A stretch of 64,000 nt of DNA from Paralithodes platypus (lineage: Eukaryota > Arthropoda > Malacostraca > Decapoda > Lithodidae), in contig CM064502.1 in assembly GCA_032716605.1 (NCBI GenBank), forward strand, positions 35,212,932 to 35,276,931, read 5' to 3'. Positions 9,388-20,164 of this stretch are shown here, one piece after another. The first letter of the stretch is position 1; each line of letters begins with the position of its first letter. The notes beneath the pieces are model-generated. The model saw only the letters and a program-made list of their open reading frames with translations, was not told the origin of the DNA and made no database searches. The position numbers and the translations under genes are program-made.

Positions 9388-10946
9388 GTAAGTGCAGCCG
9401 CCATAAACATATTAAAAATTAAAATTCTATAAAAACTCTTTCTTTAATAGTTAAATTTGTTAAGTATGTTATAGCTGAAGTTCTGAGTCGAACCTGTACT
9501 TCTATCAGAAGGCTGGGCTAGTAGAAGCTCGCTCTAGGAGCATAGCAGTATGAATTAAGCTATTGTGTTGGGAGGGGTTGTAATTTTGTTTTTGTTGATG
9601 AGAACTGAGCTTTGCCTTCTTTGTTGCGAAGTGATTAGGGGTGGCGAGTCTTATCGGCGTTCTGCTTGTCAGATATGAAGCTCATGGTTGAGCGTCTAAT
9701 ATCTTGGGGGGGGTTTGACGCCTGCAGCTTAGCAGAATGCCACGTGGGCTCAGCCGCTCGCTTGGCCACTCGCTAACGCTCGCCAGGGCAATGTATTTGG
9801 CTACAGTCTATCTACAATGTTGTACTTTATTTCTTGTGAATCGTCATGTCACAGGCAGTATAGAAGTGGTCTTTGTTTTCGCCAGTGACAAGGGATTATA
9901 TTTTATATCATCAGTTATAAGTTTAATGTATAAGACTGAATGATACAGCTAGAGAGTATGAGTGAGTAAGTGCAGGAGGCAGAGGGTAGTGTGCATAGTG
10001 TTACACGTTGTCTCGGTGACGTCATGCCACGGCCGGGCCCTCTGAGTGGCTGGCCGCCTCACCACCCTCCTGCCGCGTCAGGAAGTGGTCCCCCCCGCAC
10101 TCCCTGCTGCCTTGTGTCTTCCTTGCTCAGAGCTTGCCTGACCAGCATACCCTTCACACCTCCCTTGCAACCTGTCCCCGACTTCTACCTATAGAACACT
10201 TTCTCTCTCTCTCAACTTCTTACCTCTCATTCTTCCAATCTATTTAACATCATAACTCCCCTTTGGTTCTGCAAGATTTCATACATCGGCCATCGTATTA
10301 TATGCTGAAGCTCTCAGATATTCCATGTTTAGTTAGACATTTTGGAGGGGTTAACATTTTGTCTGTAGAGGTTCGACACACTCGCGGTGTCTCCCTACCT
10401 TTTGCGTGGTTGTCTGCTGGGCTATTTAATGCTAGACAGGGGTAAGGCTACTGATGATGTGATTTCCGATGTGTACCAGGTTTTGTTAAACTTGTACAAT
10501 CGCAACGGATACATGGGAAGCCTAGGTTGTCTCTCTGACTGTGTACCTTGTGAGTTTAGCACTGTGTTGCGAGTGAGGGCTTATGCCTCTGCCACCCAAC
10601 ACTGTGCTAACTCGTTTTGCTTTGACTTTGAGAGGGTCGCCAGGAGAGAACCAGATACTAGCGATCTGGATCTCTCAAGAGAGCACCCCGTCATTTAACG
10701 TAATTTGGCCGTACAGTCTTAAGGACCTCGCTAGGCTACGAGCCGGTTGCTCAGCCATTGTTTCCTAGCCTACGACATCCCAGCTAGACGTTATTCGCCT
10801 AGCAGACACCCGATTAGGATTATGTTATGTTATGTATGCAGCATTTTTATTGACGTTGATTGTAAGCCTAAGTTGTTATTGAGTTGCACAACCTGAGCAG
10901 GCTTTTACGTTGCCTGAGTAAGTACTTCTTTTGTTGTTGGAGATAT
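9388..10946 (+). repeat. 3' LTR, truncated at its 3' end
   Basis: It starts TGTAAGTGCAGCCGCC soon after the pol stop and aligns with the complement of 13104-11478 in the inverted copy. Positions 10722-10946 also match the 5' LTR remnant 1423-1648. The last 540 bp or so are missing where it meets the inverted LTR. Short open frames inside it are LTR sequence, not genes. Confidence 0.8.
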
Positions 10947-13104
10947 TACGACTGGGGCTCGTATAAAACAAGGGGTCTTAATCATTGGACTAGAAAGCAC
11001 ACAGCCACAATGGTAACACTAGATCCAACCCCTGAACTTATAATGCCGGCGCACAAAAACACCTATACCCTCCAGAGTTAAATCTGCGATAACGGGGTAT
11101 CCTATAACTCAGTATAAGTGAACTACTACTACAGGCTGATGATCTCTGATACAGCCTGATCACAACAACATACAATTACGTTAATAAGGTATAGTAGGAA
11201 AAGATAGAGATCTTAATTAAATCACTGCAATGATTTAATGCAAACTAGAAGGTATATTTAAAGTTACTCTAAACAATAATGAACTGTCACTCCTATACTA
11301 AAGAAAGTGAACGAAAGTCCCAAAGCATCGAGCAGGAATCTTCTGAAGAAAGTCTGATGCTGGGGTAAGATGATCGTATCGGATTTTGAACTGTTATATA
11401 AAGCAGGGTCAATATAGGACAAGTGTAGAGACAGACAGTGTCAACTGACGCGGGAATAACGATAAATGCACACTAGTATTATCTCCAACAACAAAAGAAG
11501 TCCTTCGTCAGGCAACTCAAAAACCCTGCTCAGGTTGTGCAACTCAACAACAACCAAGGCTTACGGTCAACGTGAATAAGAATGCTGCATACATAACATA
11601 AGAGTTTATAATTCTAAACGGGTGTCTGCTAGGCTAATAAAGTCTAGCTGGGATGTCGTAGGCTAGGAAACAATGGCTGAGCAAGCGGCTCGTAGCCTAG
11701 CGAGGTCCTTAAGACTGTGCGGCCAAATTACGTTAATTGACGGGGTGCTCTCTTGAGAGATCCAGATTGCTAGTATCTGGTTCTCTCCTGGCGACCCTCT
11801 CAAAGTCAAAACAAAACGAGTCAGGACTGTGCTGGGTGGCAGAGGCAAAATCCCTCACTCGCAGCACAGTGCTAAACTCACAAGGTACACAGTCAGAAAG
11901 ACCACCTAGGCTTCCCACGTCTCCGTTGCGATTGTACAGGTTAAGCAAAACCTGGTACACATCGGAAATCACAACACAAGTAGCCTTACTCCAGTCTAGC
12001 ATTAAATAGCCCAGCAGGCAGCCAAGGAATAGGCAGGGAGACACCGTGAGTGTGTCGAACCTCTACAGACAAAATGGTAACCCCTCCCAAATGCCTAACT
12101 AAACATATAATATCTGAGAGCTTCAGCAAATAATACGATGGCCGATGTATGAAATCGTGGAGAACCAAAGGGGAGTTATGATATTAAATAGATTGAAAGA
12201 ATGAGAGGTAAGAAGTTGAGAGAGAGAGAAAGTGTTCTATAGGTAGAAGTCGGGAGACAGGTAGCAAGGGGACATGTGAAGGGTATGCTGCTCAGGCAAG
12301 CTCTGAGGAGAATAGCTCCTCTGGACCCCTCCAGGATCCCACACAAAGGCATGGTGGTCAGCCAATCACAGGCCGCTACGTCTGTGACGGCAGCAGGCCT
12401 GCAGAAGGCGCCAGGAACCACCAGCCAATCAAAACCGAGAGAAAAGACCACGCGGGCGAGCAACTTCTCTGGGAGGGACGAGGAGGAAAAGCAACCCTCA
12501 CCTCCCCCACCCTGCTCGCTCGTTCTCTCTCTCCTTCACTACAATGCATCTTATGTTCAACTCATGATATAAAATATAATGCATTGTCACAGGCGAAAAT
12601 AAAGACCACTTCTATACTGCCTGTGACATGACGATTCACAAGAAAGAAAGTACAACAGTGTAGATAGACTGTAGCCAATTTCACTGCCCTGGCAAGCGCT
12701 AGTGGCTACCGGGAGGCGATTCTGACAACGCTGGCAGGTGTCACACCCCGCCCAAGATATAGGACGCTCAACATTAGGCGAGCACGATATCTGACAAGGC
12801 AGAATGCCGACAAGACCCATCACACATAGCCACTCCGCCAGAAATGAAATGCAAAGCTCAATCTTACATAAAACAACATATCAACATAAAGAAAATCTTA
12901 TAACCCCTCCCAAACATAATAGTATAATTTTAGCCTGCTATGCTCCCAGAGCGAGCTTCAGAGAACCCTGCCTCCTAAGTGAAAGACAGGTTCAACTTAG
13001 GACTTTAGCTATAACATAGGCAACTTACAATTAACTATCAAAAGAAAGAGTTTTTATGTGATTTTGTATTTTTTTAATATGTTTATGGCGGCTGCACTTA
13101 CAGG
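10946..13104 (-). repeat. Full-length LTR of the inverted copy (~2.15 kb)
   Basis: Read on the minus strand it runs from TGTAAGTGCAGCCGCC near 13104 to a terminus near 10946 corresponding to 2190 in the 5' LTR. It is diverged from 9388-10946 but clearly homologous throughout. CCAAT boxes lie near 12361 and 12424 (ATTGG on the LTR sense strand) and fit an RNA polymerase II promoter. Its length is unusually large for this class. Confidence 0.8.
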
Positions 13105-13111
13105 GGCAAGC

Positions 13112-14540
13112 CTAGTTTTTCTCCACTCTCAACACACACTGACTGAACGGCGAGGGTTCTCCTGCAAACAAACCCTCCCGTGACAAACAATCAGCCAAAA
13201 CATTATCAGTGCCCTTAGCATGCCACACATCCAACTTGTGTTCCGGCAGCACAACAACATCTGACACTGATAAACTGCCCAGTTCATCACAAGACTGGCA
13301 CTTCTCTTCGCTCTTTCCGGCAACGGGACCTGCCAAAAGCCTTTCACTAGTTCTACCTTCGTGATAGGCGATGCAGCCCCGATGCGGTCTATGGTGTCGT
13401 CAACTCTCAATAAGGTATAGGCGTCTGTCAGGGATAATGCACACACACTCTCGCAATTAACACACTCACTGATCTTGCCACTTAACACAGGTTGCAAAGT
13501 TACAGGCAACGACCACTCATGACATTCCTTATCCCTCAGACCCTTGGGCAATGAATAGGTGTCTGTCAGGGATAATGCACACACACACTGATCTTGCCAC
13601 TTAACACAGGTTGCAAAGTTGCAGATAACGATCACTCACAACATTCCTTATCCCTCAGACCATTCGTCAACACGTAATCCAGCTCTGCTTGCACCACAGG
13701 CTGTCGAGCAGGATTTATACGGTAGGGAATTAAACTGAGCCTTGCACTATCTCCAGCCTGCATGTCGGATTCTACCCCGTACATCAGGCCTTGAGAAGCA
13801 ACAAACATGCGGATGCACTGCCACAGCCTAGTAAACAACTTATCTCGCAGAACAACAATCCTAGTGCCCTCCCACAACCCAGCCGAGACCGCAGCTTCTA
13901 ACCTGTAGTCTCCCGCCTTCTCCACCTTCGTCCCTAGAACAGCCAGGTCATGAGAGGGACAATCAGTACCATCTGTGCAGTCACTCCCATAGTTCACAAT
14001 TGCTAAGGCTTCCCCACCGATACCGTATATGCGCCCCCCCGCATTCCTTACGACTACATCTGCCTGCGCAGCATCACCGCTTTTAGCGACATGGAAAGAT
14101 ACAGTCGGTCTATGGTAGGGCTGTTGCATTCGACTAGAGCAGCATTGGGAGGCTATGCGACGACCGGGCACTTCTATGCCACAGCCAACCTTACCAATCT
14201 GCTCAAAGTCCTCCTTTTGACCACCACCCTTGGCAGCCATGGGTCGACCTTGACCTGACAACCATGTCCAAGCCTCGTCGCCCACCTTGAACCACCGAAA
14301 CAACGAGGCTAACGGTCTCCCAACATTCACGTGACCTGCCCGCGGAACATCTTGCACCGCCTGAGTTGTGAGGCTCAGGGGCCCGGCACGACCAGTGGGG
14401 TATGAACCGAGCTGGTGCTGGAGCGCTGCACACTGCTGCTCAGGCAGGTGCCCTAGCGCTTCCACAGCCACCAGACTTGTGTCCCCAGCCCACTGCTCCA
14501 CCGAGACATGACAATCCCTACTCTCCTCCACCTGTGCCCT
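13112..14540 (-). pseudogene. pol: Inverted, internally deleted Gmr1-like pol
   Basis: It starts at about 14540 with sequence homologous to the integrase-RT linker of the first copy (ESRDCHVSVEQWAG, then ALGHLPEQQ). It continues to PYRINPARQPVVQAELDYVL. A stretch of about 127 bp is duplicated between 13425 and 13665. RT fingers (KVELVKGFWQVPLPERAK) then jump directly to the end of RNase H (GTDNVLADCLSRE), so the palm with YxDD and most of RNase H are deleted. The 5' end is truncated. An in-frame block at 13758-14345 has no counterpart in the first copy. Confidence 0.8.
13758..14345 (-). other. 196-codon in-frame block inserted in pol, unrecognised
   Basis: In the inverted copy the linker reading TTQAVQDV is followed by 196 open codons before the RT start (AGDSARLSLIPYR). 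The plus-strand copy goes directly from linker to RT. The block starts PRAGHVNVGRPLAS and includes KVGDEAWTWLSGQGRP and GGRIYGIGGEALAIV. I do not recognise a domain. It could be a captured sequence, a piece of another element, or a region the other copy lost. Confidence 0.5.
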
Positions 14541-14724
14541 TAAATTGTACTTGGTGAGTTTAATATTTTTTATGTAAGCAAAATATTGATTAAGACAGAT
14601 TTAAATAAACCTTTTATGTCTGATGCTAGAATGTTTTTATTATTATGATGATACTTTGTAAATTTTATGCGAGAAAATGGACTCCGGATCTCCTACTTGT
14701 TCCCACACAATTTTGTTGTCTTAA

Positions 14725-15390
14725 CCCATTGAGACCCAGCGTCGCACGTGATGCGTCGGCAGTTTGTTATCACCAACTCCCAGCGACGCATCACGTGCGT
14801 CCGGCATATTAAAATCATTTACGTGGCTCGTAAGGTAGGAAATGGTGGGAAAATAGGAGGGGGAGGTACCGTAGTGTGTGTGGGAGCCGGGCCGGTAGGT
14901 GTGAGCGGGCCAAGACAGCCGCGCGGCCGGTGGTGGTGGGCTTAGTGGGGATACTTTACACCCTTAGTTCACCGCCACTTTGAACCTTCATTACTCCGGT
15001 CGTATGGGAGCTAGAGGCTTGAGATTTATGTGAGACACTCCTTAGGATGTATACCGTACAATGCCATACTCAGTTTTGACCCTAGTGCTCCCGGGCTGGT
15101 GGTCATGCGGGGGAGACAAACTTTCGACCCCCCCCCCCCCGACCCCCAAATGACCGAGGTGATTTGGTTTTTATTTTTTTCTTCATTTCTCACCATTCTC
15201 TTCCATTTTGGCTCAACACATTTTTTTTAGGCTCCCCCCCCCCCAAAAAAAAATATCCGAGGTGATTTTTTTTTTTTATTTTGTTTTCATTTCTCATCCT
15301 TGTCTTCCATTTTAGCAAACAAAAAAAATAAGTGAAAATGGCTTGGGACTGGGATGAACAAAATATTATAACTAGCCGGGGCTCAACGGG
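14725..15390. mobile_element. TTAA-flanked MITE with strong internal hairpin
   Basis: A 666-bp element between perfect TTAA copies (14721-14724 and 15391-15394). The ends read CCCATTGAGACCCAGC and, on the complement, CCCGTTGAGCCCCGGC. Near the left end the arms GTCGCACGTGATGCGTCG and CGACGCATCACGTGCG form a GC-rich hairpin around a loop of about 25 bases. The right part has C, A and T runs. No transposase is seen. Confidence 0.78.
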
Positions 15391-15394
15391 TTAA

Positions 15395-15640
15395 TAGATC
15401 CTTAGAGCAATGTTTTTCAATCAAAATGCTTTATTATTAAAACTAAATGACGTATATTGCTTTGAAATGAAAAAACATAAATTTACATAAACAGCAATCA
15501 AAGTCAACATATATTCTCACATAAGAATTGTGATGTAATGTTTGTAAAAATTCTTGAGTTACCCAATTAATGGGCAGGTTTTCTTGCTATGGCACGCTGA
15601 CAAAGAAAATGTACTTATTTGAATAACTAAAATATTTTAT
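15395..15640. other. AT-rich spacer, nothing recognised
   Basis: Low-complexity AT-rich DNA between the TTAA element and the LINE tail, without a supportable gene or repeat. Confidence 0.5.
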
Positions 15641-15700
15641 TTACTTGTTTTTACAATAAATACAACATATATTCTTTAGTACTGTGAGTCCCATGGTTGT

Positions 15701-15937
15701 TGTTGTTGTTTCCCAGGCTGTCTGGCCGAACAGCCCCAGGGTCTCAAGCAAGGACAAGGCCATAAACGAGCGCCCCCCACAAAACCCTCCCTGCTTACCA
15801 CTAACAAAGCCCGGGTGACCGAAGCCACTCCAAGGCAGGGAGCTGAGAAGGGTGCAGAAACGCCCGGGAAACCAAAGCCCCACCCAAGGCCCTGTGCCAC
15901 TCAGCAATTATGAAGGGAAAGCATAGGGGCAAGTGAA
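15701..15937 (-). mobile_element. 5'-truncated LINE 3' end with target duplication
   Basis: On the minus strand it encodes a C-terminus ending LGLFGQTA, closely like the end of the LINE at 39880-43855 (SGLFGQAA). It is followed by a short (AAC)n tail. An 18-bp direct repeat, TGTGAGTCCCATGGTTGT, occurs at 15683-15700 and 15938-15955. Its last few bases overlap the tail. This is a short TPRT insertion of about 237 bp. Confidence 0.8.
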
Positions 15938-16082
15938 TGTGAGTCCCATGGTTGTCTGAAGGGTGGTGAGTAACGGGAGTCAGATGTGGAAATTTGATGT
16001 TTCCTATGATTGTACAGTGTCATGGAAAGCTTTTAAGACAAAACAAAAAATTGAATTTGTCAATGGGTTAAAGGCCTATCTC

Positions 16083-16216
16083 CCCCTAAAGGAAACCATA
16101 GTGGCAATCTGAAGGTAGATGATTGGAAGACAAATACTCAAGTTTTTTTTTATTAAGAATAGTTTCAAATACTTTAGAGAGGCAGGTAATGAGAGCAATT
16201 GGACGATAGTTGATTG
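16083..16216 (-). pseudogene. Jockey-type LINE RT fragment
   Basis: The minus strand encodes [20 protein letters not shown], matching RT motif 2 of the LINE at 20094. The match stops at the CTTAAG codon pair, where neighbouring sequence ends in GGCCTATCTCCCCC, resembling the right end of the TTAA MITE family. It appears to be a LINE piece cut at its TTAA. Confidence 0.72.
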
Positions 16217-16218
16217 GA

Positions 16219-16280
<62 letters not shown>
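16219..16280. repeat. (CT)n microsatellite
   Basis: Sixty-two bases of almost pure CT repeats with one TTT interruption, directly abutting the LINE fragment. Confidence 0.95.
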
Positions 16281-16284
<4 letters not shown>

Positions 16285-16309
16285 AAGTCAAATTGTGAAT
16301 GTTGATATA

Positions 16310-18252
16310 TCTTATGTACTCTGAACAAATAATCAGGGAACTAAAATAACATTAGCAATAATGTACAGACCTCCAGTTCAATCAGTGCAAACTGACCAAG
16401 ATATTTACAAACAAATTGCAGAAGTATGTAACATTCAAGATACCTTAACCCTTAAAGAGCGGCTCGCAACATAAGTCGAGTTGAAAAAACTGGCAAAAAA
16501 CGGGTGAAAAAAGGGTTGAAATCGAGTGAAAATGGGTGGGATAGTAATGATCCATACGTCCGACATCTGTGGCCTCCCGGCCCACACTAACTCCAGTTCC
16601 CCCACCGCGCGTGAGGATGACAGTGTAACCAATAGTTCGCTAAAAGTGAGCAAGGTAGCAAAATCAGCTAAACTTCCATCTTCGAGGTAACACTGTCAGT
16701 GCTCCACGAGTGCTACGTAGCTGTATGTGGCGTCATTGTGTAGCGATTTCCACCTAGTTTTCGGCGCAATACAGTTTCTTTCATACTGATGGTTGATATA
16801 GCAGTCAGAACGGCCCGGAAAGGCCCAAAACGGCCACAGAGAACCCGCTAGAGGAGGGTTAATTCTTTGCGACTTCATTTACCAGTAACTAAGTGGGGCG
16901 ATACGCTTACTTCTCATTCTGGACGAGACCTCTATGCCAACCTGCAAGAAAGTTAACTGGTAAAGTTAATTGGTAATAATGTGCATGACCTTGTACTTGC
17001 AACGAAAGAAGACTTGGTGGAGGGCTTGAATGTTGTTGAAGAATTCAGTAACAGCGACATTCGAAGGATCAGTTTCAGTTAAAGGTATAAAGCGGTGCAA
17101 GCGTGCATTCCATTGAAAAACCAACGTTCATTCCATAATGATAAGCCTAAATGGTGGAATAAAGAGATTGCAGACTGTTTGCTTGCGAAGAAAAACACTC
17201 ATGATAGATATATATCCTCAGAAAATTATGAAAAACAAGTAAACTTCATAGATCTATGACGTAAAGCCAAAAAGTTAATTAAGCAAAGTAAAAAGACCCT
17301 GGAGTTACATGTTGCGAATCAAAGTAAAACAAACCTGAACATTTATTATAGTTACGTCAGAAAGAAGAAAGTAGTCATTTCAACTATTGGACAGTTAGTA
17401 GATGAGAACGGAGATTACACCAGAGACGAAGAACAGATGAGTGATGTGCTCAATACCTTTTTTGCATCAGTTTTTACAACAGAAGACCTCAGTGATATCC
17501 CAGTTCAGATAGACAATTACGATGCTTTAAGCAATATCAGCATTACAGAGAGAGAAGTATTGAAATGTTTGGAGAAACTCAAGTTAAACAAATCGCCTGG
17601 ACCCGACACAATCTCACCTAGAGTTCTAAAAGAAGCTAAATGTGAGCTCTACAAACTACTGACATTGATTTTCAATAAGTCCTTGCAGTCCTGAGGAATG
17701 AAAGCTCGCAAACGTAACACCGATATGAAATAAAGGTCGTAAATCACATAGAGGAATATAACTTACTCAACATGGCTTCCGTAACAAACCTTCCTGCTTG
17801 ATGAACCTCTTAGACTTCTTCCACGATATCCTCAACCTATGTGACTAAAGTAAAGCTGTAGATATCCTCAACCTATGTGACTAAAGTAAAGCTGTAGATA
17901 TTGTATACCTTGATTTTCAAAAGGCCTTTGACAAAGTACCCCACAAATATTATTGATAACATTAAAAGTGCATGGAATACAAGGGAGAGTGCATATTTTG
18001 TAAATTAATTACTTTTATCTCGGATACATCAAGGATCACTTGTAGCTGTGTTATGTTATTAAACCAAATTGTCCCATACTAACATCTCCTAACCCTGTCA
18101 GGGACATTGATCTTAGGGCAGTGCTTCCCTTTCCAATTGTCCCTTACCCACTCTGAACCAATACTGGACAATTTTGAACAGCAGTGACTTAGAGGGCAAG
18201 CAACTTCGAGAGGTCGCAATACCTGTTATTGCTTGACTTCCTTTGTACTCTT
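16310..18252 (+). pseudogene. Decayed CR1-like LINE
   Basis: The endonuclease part reads IMYRPPVQSVQTDQDIYKQI at 16355-16420 and is then split by a TTAA MITE. It resumes at 16863 with CDF.LPVTKWGDTLTSHSGRDLY, where the normal GDFN motif has decayed. An open part at 17437-17694 carries the endonuclease-RT linker and KSPGPDTISPRVLKE. RT motif A ([13 protein letters not shown]) is near 17905, after which most of the palm is deleted. The 3' UTR at 18030-18252 ends with one TTTGTACTC tail unit. A 35-bp stretch is duplicated at 17830-17900. Confidence 0.82.
16449..16858. mobile_element. TTAA-flanked MITE inside the CR1 endonuclease
   Basis: A 410-bp element with perfect TTAA at 16445-16448 and 16859-16862. 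It starts CCCTTAAAGAGCGGCTCGC, and its complement end starts CCCTCCTCTAGCGGG. CR1 endonuclease reading continues across the two TTAA sites. It shares its left end with the element at 5561. Confidence 0.78.
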
Positions 18253-18452
18253 TCTCTCTCTCTCTCTCTAGCTCTCTCTCTCAATGCAGTTCAAAAGGTC
18301 AATGATATATAATATAAAGATAACTGACGATGGTAGAGAACCATGACACAACTTCAGCTAAGAAATAGTAAACATTGAGACACTGTGAGAGACGCGAGTC
18401 TAGTGGAGGTGTTATATAATATGTTGACTACCCAGTGAACAAGCTGGTCTGA

Positions 18453-18780
18453 TTAAGAGGTTTTTAGTTCCCTCCATTGACCTCCATCAAACTTTTTTTT
18501 TTTAAATACCCCCAAGATCCCCCTTCGAGATAATTGTGTAAATTTTTCGGTAGAAAAATGTCACGGCCGAAGGCCGGTTCCTCTTAAATTACAGGGTCGC
18601 TATCGCCTGCCAGGAAAATATCGACACCTAATTGACACGAAAGGTCTTAGCATTGACAGAAATGGGGCCAGGAATCTTAAAATCGCCAAACTAACGTCTT
18701 AAAATATGAAAATTAATGGGGCTAAATATGTGGGAGAAATGGGTCCAGAAAAAAACTCTTGAGCGAAAGTCTCCCCTCAA
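18453..18780 (+). mobile_element. TTAA MITE family, short subfamily copy
   Basis: It starts TTAAGAGGTTTTTAGTTCCC and ends GAAAGTCTCCCCTCAA (TTAA with one change). The middle carries the family landmarks GGCCGAAGGCCGG, TCGCCAGGAAAATATCGACA-like and ATCGCCAAACTAA. It is about 328 bp, shorter than the copy at 26772 because the left region differs. Confidence 0.82.
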
Positions 18781-18987
18781 ATGCTGCACTAATCAATGGC
18801 CAACACAGAAATACCCCCCATAAACTTATAACCCTAGGTGGGGAGAACAGATGCTTCCGTTAAAAATATATACATAGTAAATTAAATATGTAGGACTTGA
18901 CAGGACTTTTACCTGCATACTGTCTGTGTACTTAAAAGACCGTATAATTTATACAGTATAGTTGTTTATTTGTGTATAAATTTTTAT

Positions 18988-19227
18988 TATTATGGAAAGC
19001 GAGAGAATGACTAAGAGGGTGTACGAGAGCGAGGTGGAGGGACAGAGAGGGAGAGGTAGACCGAATGAGAGGTGGAAGGATGGAGTGAGGAAGTACATGA
19101 ATGAAGGCGGTGCTGGTTGGGGGGAGGGGCGTCGATTGACTGGGGACAGAGGTGCATGGGGGCGGTTCGTTCGTGGCCACCCCTTCGGGGATCACGGCGT
19201 CAGGCAATAGATAGATAGATAGATTTG
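18988..19227 (+). pseudogene. LINE C-terminus with (TAGA)n tail
   Basis: An open stretch encodes RVYESEVEGQRGRGRPNERW, a pattern common at the C-terminal end of a family of arthropod non-LTR retrotransposons. It stops and is immediately followed by four TAGA units, a microsatellite-type LINE tail. Everything upstream is lost. Confidence 0.72.
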
Positions 19228-19344
19228 TTATTTGAACTTATTCTGAAGTTGATAGGCTAATAAGAACCCATATCCAACTTATCCAAATAAACCTACAGTA
19301 TACTTTATGAATTGAGTATGAATATAGGGGAACCGTTCGACCTT

Positions 19345-19412
19345 TGTTACCTTACATATATATATATATATATACTATATACCGTATATATATAATATAT
19401 ATATATATATAT
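19345..19412. repeat. (TA)n microsatellite
   Basis: Interrupted TA repeats in two blocks around TATACTATATACCG. Confidence 0.9.
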
Positions 19413-19517
19413 GCGGCGCGTGATCCTAGCTTTTGCTATATATACCCTTGTTCTCCCCTTTAACTATCGTTAACGACTTGTTTGAAGATGACTAATGTTA
19501 TAGTCGAACCGTCACAA

Positions 19518-19685
19518 CCTACTACAACCTCTACAACCCAGCAACCCACTGATAACTTCGGTGCCCTTCTGTACCTACTACAACCTCTACAACCCAGCAA
19601 CCCACTGATAACTTCGGTGCCCTTCTGTACCTACTACAACCTCTACAACCCAGCAACCCACTGATAACTTCGGTGCCCTTCTGTA
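19518..19685. repeat. 56-bp tandem repeat, 3 copies
   Basis: Three essentially identical units start at 19518, 19574 and 19630, each beginning CCTACTACAACCTC and ending CCCTTCTGTA. A short open frame across them shifts frame between units and is not treated as a gene. Confidence 0.93.
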
Positions 19686-19742
19686 CCTACTGAATGACCG
19701 ACAACGCAAAATTGCACGATAAATTGAATCTCTGAATAAAAA

Positions 19743-19989
<247 letters not shown>

Positions 19990-20073
19990 ACTTCACACCA
20001 CACTTCATTCCTCCACACCAAAATTAAAAACACAAAATGATGAATTGTAGCCCAGCCTCGGAGTCCCCAGGAC

Positions 20074-20093
20074 GGGGGGGGGGGGGGGGGGGG
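20074..20093. repeat. G20 homopolymer
   Basis: Twenty consecutive G residues just before recognisable LINE sequence begins. Such runs are often length-unstable and prone to assembly error. Confidence 0.93.
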
Positions 20094-20164
20094 CCATAAA
20101 TGCCCCTTCACCCGACCGACCATCCCCTGACGACCCCACACAATTACCTGGACCTCGGCCTGTT

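Larger units (their letters stand above)
1423..10946 (+). mobile_element. Ty3/gypsy-class LTR retrotransposon with Gmr1-type gene order (defective)
   Basis: The order along the element is 5' LTR remnant, primer-binding site, gag, CCHC knuckle and aspartic protease, integrase, reverse transcriptase, RNase H, then a 3' LTR. Integrase lies upstream of reverse transcriptase, although the RT itself is clearly Ty3/gypsy-like. This order is known for the Gmr1 group. Several frameshifts, two in-frame stops, an internal integrase deletion and two inserted elements (5561-6042 and 7870-9303) make it inactive. The 3' LTR is cut short by an inverted second copy. Confidence 0.88.

Noticed and set aside
10387..10698. 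A 103-codon open frame present in both LTR copies (10387-10698 plus, 11733-12044 minus)
   Set aside because: It would start with GTG. The two versions differ at about 17 of 103 residues, with more replacement than silent changes, so there is no sign of coding constraint. It is shared LTR sequence.
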